Source of the DNA: a bacterium
GTDB taxonomy: Bacteria > SZUA-79 > Acidulodesulfobacterales > Acidulodesulfobacteraceae
Assembly (NCBI GenBank): GCA_021812245.1
Contig: JAKAOK010000005.1
Location: 1 to 64,000 of the forward strand
Reading direction: 5' to 3'
Length of the DNA: 64,000 nucleotides
How positions within the stretch are numbered: position 1 is the stretch's first letter; the number at the start of each line of letters is the position of its first letter. Below, in pieces: positions 18,943 through 25,113 of this stretch. Under the pieces are notes generated by a model that worked only from the letters and a program-made list of their open reading frames with translations, did not search any database and had not been told where the DNA came from. A program made the position numbers and the translations under genes.

Positions 18943-19257
18943 ATTGAATCCCCTTCTTTTATTTTATCCGTTGGATATGCCGTTATTAAAAAGCCTAGTG
19001 ACTTTGTATGTTTTGCCGCAATACAATATAGTTTATCGAATTTTTTATAATAAAGAAAAATTTCTTTGTCTATCTTACTCTGTCTTATTTCGTCAGGAAT
19101 TTTTAATGTATTTTTATAAATCCTCTTTATTTTTCATTACCGGGTGTTTTATATCGATAAGATATTGCCAATAATCGATTGTTGTTCTGACTTCAACATT
19201 TAATGGGGTTATTATCTTAAAAAATATCTTATCAATGTTTATAAAGCCATTTTCCAT
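18930..19257 (-). pseudogene. Frameshifted small ORF upstream of DUF2283 (probable former TA-like partner)
   Basis: Minus-strand reading gives MENGFINIDKIFFKIITPLNVEVRTTIDYWQYLIDIKHPVMKNKEDL* (stop at 19114-19116), continuing in another frame as KNTLKIPDEIRQSKIDKEIFLYYKKFDKLYCIAAKHTKSLGFLITAYPTDKIKEGDSI, running into the DUF2283 start. Confidence 0.7.
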
Positions 19258-19289
19258 ATTGGTTTACTTATACGATACATCAATTTTAT

Positions 19290-19487
19290 AAAATAATCAA
19301 ATTGACATAACGGCAAATTATTAAAAAACGGTAAATGCAAGCGGGAGTGGAATACGGAGGCAGACGATTTTAAAAATAGGCGGGCAGGGGTTTATGAAAG
19401 TATAAAAGCATTGCTTTTATGGCTTTTAAGTCTGCCAAAATGGCTTTTAAGTCTGCCGAAGTGAAATAAATCTGACACCTTTATTTT
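19290..19487 (-). repeat. Cassette-type 3' repeat (downstream of pseudogene cassette/RAYT boundary)
   Basis: aataatcaaattgacataacggcaaatt..aacggtaaatgcaagcgggagtgg..ggcagacgattttaaaaata..aaagcattgcttttatggcttttaagtctgcc..aaataaatctgacaccttt. Confidence 0.8.
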
Positions 19488-19490
19488 TTA

Positions 19491-20222
19491 TTAAAATAAT
19501 GTGGTTGGCATTGTTACTTTAACAGGTCGCCCTTTTCCCCGTTTTTCTATTCTTCTTCCGATTATCTGCTCTACAGAATCAGTAAAATAGCTGTTTCCCG
19601 TAAGCTGGCCTCGATTTAAAACTCCTCTCAGAAAATCTAATTCGCCCGATGGTATATTTTCCTGAAGGAACTTTGAGTATTTTTCGCGCCTTATTTCTTC
19701 CTTTTCGCTCAAACCAAGAAACATTGGATCTAAATCTATATCCATATCCCTGTCGGACTGCTCTTTTACTTTGTCGCTGCTCATTCTTGTAATATAACTT
19801 GACCACCTATAATCCGACGGTTTTTCTACAATATTTGCCCGAACTGGATTTAATTCGATATAACGGCAACAGGCTAATAAATATTGGTCTCTTTGCACAG
19901 GGCTTGATTTATACCTGCTTTCCCACAATGTTCCGCTTCTGCCTTCTAATATATTAAAATAACGGGTGGTTCGTCCGGCAAGTGTTTTCATAAATACCCA
20001 CAGATTTGAAACTTCATCTCCGGGCTGTAGAAGTAAATGAATATGATTAGTCATAAGGCAATAAGCAAATACTTTTATTTCAAATTTAATTTTTAATTCC
20101 TGTATATTTTTAAGATAATTATTAAAATCTTCGTCTTGCGCAAATATTACCTGCCTGTTATGTCCTCGTTGAACTATGTGGTGAGGGCAATTTGGCAGCA
20201 GGATTCTTTTAGTTCTCGGCAT
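19491..20222 (-). mobile_element. REP-associated tyrosine transposase (RAYT; Y1/IS200-like HUH)
   Basis: 'MPRTKRILLPNCPHHIVQRGHNRQVIF', 'YCLMTNHIHLLLQP' (HUH), 'GRSGTLWESRYKSSPVQ', 'CCRYIELNPVRANIV', 'DYRWSSY'. Confidence 0.93.
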
Positions 20223-20394
20223 ATTTAATTATTCCGTCAATTATTCCGCAAAATTATTATGCTTTTGATTATTATTATTTAATTTAAATTTTTAATTCTA
20301 ATTTTTTATTATTATAATAAACGAAAGTTAAAATATTATGATGGAAATGTTAAAGAAATGTTAAATTTTTGTTGCAGAATGATTACAATGAACC

Positions 20395-20453
20395 GGCAAA
20401 CGCAGGCGGGAGTAGAGGAATAAATAAGGAATAAATAAATCTGTCCCCTTTAT
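20395..20453 (-). repeat. Cassette-type 3' repeat (short form)
   Basis: ggcaaacgcaggcgggagtagagg..aaataaatctgtccccttt immediately 3' of DUF2283. Confidence 0.8.
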
Positions 20454-20455
20454 TC

Positions 20456-20677
20456 TTATACGGCTATCTTTTCTAAGGGTATATTTTCTATAGAGATGTT
20501 TGAAAGTTCGGCGGGATTAAGTTTTTCGCTTGCATCGAGAATCTCGATTCCAACTATATGTCCTTTTTCATCAATATCTACCGTTACCCCTTTTTCCACA
20601 TCCATCGAATCGACTATTTTTGCATCTCTAATTTTAATATATAGTGCATCCACATCTTTACTGTACTCGATTTTCAT
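20456..20677 (-). CDS. DUF2283 family protein
   Basis: 'MKIEYSKDVDALYIKIRDAKIVDSMDVEKGVTVDIDEKGHIVGIEILDAS'. Confidence 0.9.
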   Translation of the reverse strand: MKIEYSKDVDALYIKIRDAKIVDSMDVEKGVTVDIDEKGHIVGIEILDASEKLNPAELSNISIENIPLEKIAV

Positions 20678-20688
20678 AAAATTAACCT

Positions 20689-20928
20689 CTAAAAAGATTT
20701 AAAAGATTTTTTTCTAATAGTCACGGTTATAATCAAAATATTATCATTTTCTTCCTTAAATGTGACCCTTATAAACCTATTGCCTATATATTTATAAGCA
20801 TTTTTTCTGTCTTTAGCGTCAAATTCTATATAATCGGCTCGATTCACAACAGAACTAATCTCTTCTTCCGAGACATTCCTGTCTTTCATTCTTTTTCTTG
20901 CATGTCTGCAATAATTTATAGGTTTCAT
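20689..20928 (-). CDS. DUF4258 family protein (putative toxin-like partner)
   Basis: 'CRHARKRMKDRNVSEEEISSVVNRADYIEFD..NRFIRVTFKEENDNILIITVTI'. Confidence 0.85.
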   Translation of the reverse strand: MKPINYCRHARKRMKDRNVSEEEISSVVNRADYIEFDAKDRKNAYKYIGNRFIRVTFKEENDNILIITVTIRKKSFKSF

Positions 20929-20984
20929 TCGTCCTTTTTATAATTTAACATAAAAAATATTATCCGTCTATTTATTTTTTCACT

Positions 20985-21175
20985 AAAAAAATAAAATAAT
21001 TAAGCTAATCTAAAGTTAAGTTGGCATAATTGGAAATTACGGCAAATGCAGGCGGAAGTAGGATACGGAGGCAGACGATTTTAAAAATATGCGGGTAGGG
21101 GTTGTGAAAGTATAAAAGCATTGCTTTTATGGCTTTTAAGTCTGCCGGAGTGAAATAAATCAGATACCTTTACTT
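20985..21175 (-). repeat. Cassette-type 3' repeat (long form, near-copy of 19290-19487)
   Basis: acggcaaatgcaggcggaagtaggatacggaggcagacgattttaaaaatatgcggg..aaagcattgcttttatggcttttaagtctgcc..aaataaatcagatacctt. Confidence 0.85.
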
Positions 21176-21190
21176 CTATTCTGATCTCGC

Positions 21191-21418
21191 TTATGCCGTC
21201 TTTTCAATTTCGTATTGCAAAGGGAAAAGCTTGTCGAGAGCAACATGCTTTGACGCATCTATTATCTCTATTCCGACAATTTTATCATGTTCGCCTATAT
21301 CTAAAACCACGTCTTCGGAAACCCGCCTATTAATCAAATCTTGTTTTATCTCGTCTAACCTGATATATAAAAGGTCGGTTTTATCGCTGTAAAAAATATT
21401 CATAAAATATTCTCCCAT
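21191..21418 (-). CDS. DUF2283 family protein
   Basis: 'MNIFYSDKTDLLYIRLDEIKQDLINRRVSEDVVLDIGEHDKIVGIEIIDASKHV'. Confidence 0.9.
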   Translation of the reverse strand: MGEYFMNIFYSDKTDLLYIRLDEIKQDLINRRVSEDVVLDIGEHDKIVGIEIIDASKHVALDKLFPLQYEIEKTA

Positions 21419-21669
21419 TTGCCGTAAAAAACATATACTGTTACGGTAATTATTTTTTCTTTTTCGATAATAAAAAATACTTCTATTCTTTTCTGCTCAT
21501 AGAAATTGTTAAGGCGCTTTTTCTTAAATTCGTAAACCTTAGCTTTCCCGATTCGCCCGTATTTTGCCTCAATCGAAAAACCGCTCAGTATGACGTCTTT
21601 AATCTCAATCTCGTTAGCTCCTCTTTCTTGCGCCCGCTCCAGCGTGTGCCGGTCTATTTGTATTTCCAT
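21400..21669 (-). CDS. DUF4258 family protein (putative toxin-like partner)
   Basis: 'DRHTLERAQERGANEIEIKDVILSGFSIEAKYGRIGKAKVYEF..IEVFFIIEKEKIITVTVYVFYGKW'. Confidence 0.8.
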   Translation of the reverse strand: MEIQIDRHTLERAQERGANEIEIKDVILSGFSIEAKYGRIGKAKVYEFKKKRLNNFYEQKRIEVFFIIEKEKIITVTVYVFYGKWENIL

Positions 21670-21697
21670 ATGTTTTACTTATACTATAAATGAATTT

Positions 21698-21865
21698 ATA
21701 AAAATAATCAAGTTGACGCAACGGAAAATTCTAAAAATAAAAATAAGGGAAAGGGAATAAAATACGGCAAACGCAGGGCGGGAGTGGGGAAATAAATAAA
21801 TCTGTCCCCTTTATTTCCCTCCCCTTTATTTCCCTCCCCTTTATTTCCCTCCCCTTTATTTCCTT
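21698..21865 (-). repeat. Cassette-type 3' repeat plus tandem (cccctttatttccct)n expansion
   Basis: aataatcaagttgacgcaacgg..acggcaaacgcagggcgggagtggggaaataaataaatctgtcccctttatttccctcccctttatttccctcccctttatttccctccccttt. Confidence 0.85.
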
Positions 21866-21877
21866 TATTAAATAATC

Positions 21878-22074
21878 AAGTTAACATAATGGAATTTTAT
21901 GGCGGCGGGGAATAAAAACCTGCTGCGCAGATTCAAGCGGGAGTGGGGAAATAAATAAATCTGTCCCCTTTATTTTAAGTTAACATAATGGAATTTTATG
22001 GCGGCGGGGAATAAAAACCTGCTGCGCAGATTCAAGCGGGAGTGGGGAAATAAATAAATCTGTCCCCTTTATTT
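21878..22074. repeat. Perfect ~99-bp tandem duplication of the cassette repeat
   Basis: 21878-21975 and 21977-22074 read identically (aagttaacataatgg...aaataaatctgtcccctttattt). Confidence 0.92.
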
Positions 22075-22144
22075 CCCTCCCCTTTATTTCCTTTATTAGT
22101 CCCCTTTATTTAATAACATAAATTTTAAAGATATGAAAAACAGA

Positions 22145-22237
22145 AAATAAATCAAGTTGACATAACGGCAAATTATGAGAAAATACGGCAAACGCAGGTG
22201 GGAGTAAGGAAATAAATAAATCTGTCCCCTTTATTAA
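22145..22237 (-). repeat. Cassette-type 3' repeat (right-most copy)
   Basis: aaatcaagttgacataacggcaaattatgagaaaatacggcaaacgcaggtgggagtaaggaaataaataaatctgtccccttt. Confidence 0.85.
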
Positions 22238-22245
22238 GAAAGAAA

Positions 22246-22276
22246 AAAGCGGAAAGGCTGGAAAGCCTTTCCGCTT
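22246..22276 (-). terminator. Strong bidirectional intrinsic terminator of the 22317-23714 gene
   Basis: GCGGAAAGGCT-GGAA-AGCCTTTCCGC perfect hairpin with T-runs on both sides. Confidence 0.85.
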
Positions 22277-22316
22277 TAGTTTTTTTAGTTTTTATTATAA
22301 TACTGCGTTAGCAGGA

Positions 22317-23714
22317 TTAGAACGCGAAGTCAAGACCTGTGCCGAGCAAATTGGCTTCTGTTTTATTTGTAATTGTATAACCAAGATAAAGATGCGCATT
22401 ATAGGCTAAATTAATAGTGGCCTGAAGGGCAAGGGCGTCTTTTATGCCTTCGTCACAAACACCAGTCGGTTCATTGCTGTAAGCACTGCCGTATAAACCA
22501 GAATTTGGACAAGCAGATGTTCCATTGACGGATTCTTGCAAGTTTTTATGTGTCCAAGAATACGTTGCATAATCAGCCGAAAGCATAATTCCATTATTCA
22601 TTATAGGTAATATATAACGCCCATAAACTTCAAAAGTGCTATATCCATTGCTTGAATTAGTATTGCCGACAACGCTGCCGTTTAAATAAATATTGGTTGA
22701 TGCTAACGACGGATTCCCATACGGATGATTGTCGCTCTGGACCATATAGGTCAAGCCAAGCTCGTAAACGTCGTTTGCAAGGTCAACATCGACGCCGTTA
22801 ATCGTAACGCGGTTGGTCCACGACGCCGCTCCACCTATAGGTTCTGCAACGGTCGCGCCGTAGTAACCCAATTCTAACTGACCCATCGGAATCGGTGCAT
22901 ATTCTTTTAACTGGTAGGAATATTCCATTGCATTTGAAACTTGAGAGTTAAGAGGTGCAGCCTCTCCTACAGTGGTGCCTGCATCATTCGTAACCGATAC
23001 TTTATACCATAAATGATAACCCGGCGTTCCGTAAAGAGCAAAACCGGCGTTTCTCGCATGGATCAAAGCGCCTTTTTCGCCGTCTACGCCGACGTTCAAA
23101 TACTGTCCGTTTGCTACTGGACCCGAAGGAAGATAGAAGGGTGCCTGCCTGTAGAAATACGGGCTTGCGGTTGTTACCTGACCTAATTTTAAGTTAAACA
23201 GATGAGGAGCTACTCCTAATCCGCTGCCAAGACCGTTGATTGATGCGAATATCTGTTTGCCGGTAAGACTTTGGCCTGCGTTAAATTTGTAATGCACATA
23301 GAAAGAAATTGAATCTGCAAGCGGGGTGTAAAGCTTAAATGCGCCCGCATCGACGATATCGGCAGATGCTCCAAACGCATCTGTTGATGCGATTACATTT
23401 TCATTAGTCGTGTGTTGATAGCTGATAATCGGCTCCACCATTACCGGAATCGGCCATGGGTTCGGAAGGCTTAAGCCTTCGGTAATCTGCGTTGCGTCCG
23501 CAGGGGTTCCGTTTGTGCCCGGAAGCCTGAAGCCGTTTCTCCAGAACGCTCTTCCGAACGGGTTAAGGTTTGGGAAAACCGTGTGGCAAACTGCGCATGA
23601 AAAATGATACTTTTGTGCAAAGCTCGGGATTGCGTTTGCTTTTTTCGGCACTAATGCGAACGAAAGCGCCAAAACAAACAAGGCAACCATAGTTACCGCT
23701 AATTTTCTTTTCAT
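22317..23714 (-). CDS. Monohaem cytochrome fused to predicted outer-membrane beta-barrel (Cyc2-like porin-cytochrome superfamily)
   Basis: Signal peptide ending ANA, then mature 'IPSFAQKYHFSCAVCHTVFPNLNPFGRAFWRNGF'; only one CxxCH; ~390 aa of alternating polar/hydrophobic strands ending in ...LDFAF (C-terminal Phe). Confidence 0.75.
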   Translation of the reverse strand: MKRKLAVTMVALFVLALSFALVPKKANAIPSFAQKYHFSCAVCHTVFPNLNPFGRAFWRNGFRLPGTNGTPADATQITEGLSLPNPWPIPVMVEPIISYQHTTNENVIASTDAFGASADIVDAGAFKLYTPLADSISFYVHYKFNAGQSLTGKQIFASINGLGSGLGVAPHLFNLKLGQVTTASPYFYRQAPFYLPSGPVANGQYLNVGVDGEKGALIHARNAGFALYGTPGYHLWYKVSVTNDAGTTVGEAAPLNSQVSNAMEYSYQLKEYAPIPMGQLELGYYGATVAEPIGGAASWTNRVTINGVDVDLANDVYELGLTYMVQSDNHPYGNPSLASTNIYLNGSVVGNTNSSNGYSTFEVYGRYILPIMNNGIMLSADYATYSWTHKNLQESVNGTSACPNSGLYGSAYSNEPTGVCDEGIKDALALQATINLAYNAHLYLGYTITNKTEANLLGTGLDFAF

Positions 23715-24005
23715 AACTTTCCTCTCTATTAAAGTTAAAGTTAAAGTTAAAAATTAAATTAAATTAAATTTAGAACTTGATTTTCTACTGCAATTTTTTA
23801 ATCTTTCTCAGTCTTTCTCCTCCGCCACCTCCTTAAAAGATTTTATATATAGATATTTATATATCTAAAATTACCGTTTGTCAAACTTTTTGTTTGAACC
23901 GATAATCATAATATATATCGTCCGCCTAAGCTAATACTTTAACATTGATTTAATTATAATACCTATATTTTATATGTCAAGACCTTTTTTGACTTTTTTT
24001 ACCCT

Positions 24006-24395
24006 TTATTTTAACGAGTCAAGATAAGACGCAAGCTCGAAAAGTTCTTTTTTAGAAAGCATTTTGTGGTCGGGCATAATAGCCATATAAGACTTTCCGT
24101 CTATTTTTACGGTAGAGCCGGGTTTAAAATTCTTGGACGGCGTAGCTATCTGAACTTCAAGCCATTTAATAGAATGTTTTAATGCGGCTTCTTTTGAAAG
24201 ATTCGGCCCTACGCTTCCGCCTTTTTTACCTATTTTATGGCAGGCAAAACAGTCTATACCTTTTTTGTTGGAATGGATAAGCTGTTTGCCGAGCTGGGCA
24301 GCGGATAACTTGACGGGGGCGTTAAGAGCATGAACCGCTATGTAGCCGAGAACAATAACGATAACTATAAATATTACGGTTAGACCTTTTTTCAT
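24006..24395 (-). CDS. Small periplasmic monohaem cytochrome c
   Basis: Signal anchor, CFACH haem site, 'SVGPNLS', 'AIMPDHKMLSKKELFELASYLDSL' with distal Met. Confidence 0.9.
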   Translation of the reverse strand: MKKGLTVIFIVIVIVLGYIAVHALNAPVKLSAAQLGKQLIHSNKKGIDCFACHKIGKKGGSVGPNLSKEAALKHSIKWLEVQIATPSKNFKPGSTVKIDGKSYMAIMPDHKMLSKKELFELASYLDSLK

Positions 24396-24473
24396 AAAAC
24401 CCCTCTTAAAAGATGTTGAATTAAAAATTTATTAAACAGATTGTTTCGCTAACGCTCGCAATGACGACATAAG

Positions 24474-24992
24474 TTAATAATCGAATTTCATTAAAGCGTT
24501 TACCGTATGAGGTTTGAGTTTGTCCGCCCCGTTTAGAAACGAAAGCTCCGCGAGAAACGCCGTATCTACGACTTCCGCACCGAAACTTTCGACCAGTCCT
24601 AGCGTCGCGAGAGCCGTTCCTCCGGTCGCAAGGACGTCGTCTGCGATAATAACCCTGTCGCCCGCCTTTAACGCATCTTTATGAATTTCCAGCGTTGCGC
24701 TTCCGTATTCGAGGTCGTAGCTTAAAGAGGAACATTCGTAAGGAAGCTTGCCGGGTTTTCTGACCATTATGACGCCTGCGCCGAGCCTGTATGCAACCGG
24801 AGCGCCGACGACGAAGCCTCTTGCTTCTATGCAGACGACGTAATCGATTTTTTTGGAACTATAAGAATCCGTCAACGAATCTACTGCATAGGCAAACGCC
24901 TTTGCATCTGCAAGAAGCGGCGTAATATCTTTAAAGTTAATTCCTTTTTTGGGGAAATCGGGGATTTCCCTGATAAATTGTTTTAAGTCCAT
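24474..24992 (-). CDS. apt: Adenine phosphoribosyltransferase
   Basis: 'IREIPDFPKKGINFKDITPLL', 'VCIEARGFVVGAPVAYRLGAG', 'VIIADDVLATGGTA'. Confidence 0.95.
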   Translation of the reverse strand: MDLKQFIREIPDFPKKGINFKDITPLLADAKAFAYAVDSLTDSYSSKKIDYVVCIEARGFVVGAPVAYRLGAGVIMVRKPGKLPYECSSLSYDLEYGSATLEIHKDALKAGDRVIIADDVLATGGTALATLGLVESFGAEVVDTAFLAELSFLNGADKLKPHTVNALMKFDY

Positions 24993-25015
24993 TTATAAAG
25001 CTCCGATATTCTTAA

Positions 25016-25041
25016 GGGGAACAGATTTGAAATCTGTTCCC
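25016..25041. repeat. Family B palindrome GGGGAACAGATTTGAAATCTGTTCCC (intergenic)
   Basis: Near-perfect palindrome. Confidence 0.9.
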
Positions 25042-25113
25042 GGTCAAGAATAATTATATATTTCCGAAAGCTAATTGTCAATACCGGAAAGCTGAATTTT
25101 TTTCATAAATCGG

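Noticed and set aside
18944-19174. Plus-strand 76-aa ORF
   Set aside because: Antisense of the frameshifted partner gene; the minus-strand reading gives coherent protein sequence.
21785-22110. Possible CRISPR array
   Set aside because: Direct repeats lack unique spacers of regular length, there is no leader and no cas genes; it is tandem duplication of a dispersed repeat.
18706-22240. Classical integron
   Set aside because: No IntI-like tyrosine recombinase and no recognisable attC R/L boxes; only the layout is cassette-like.
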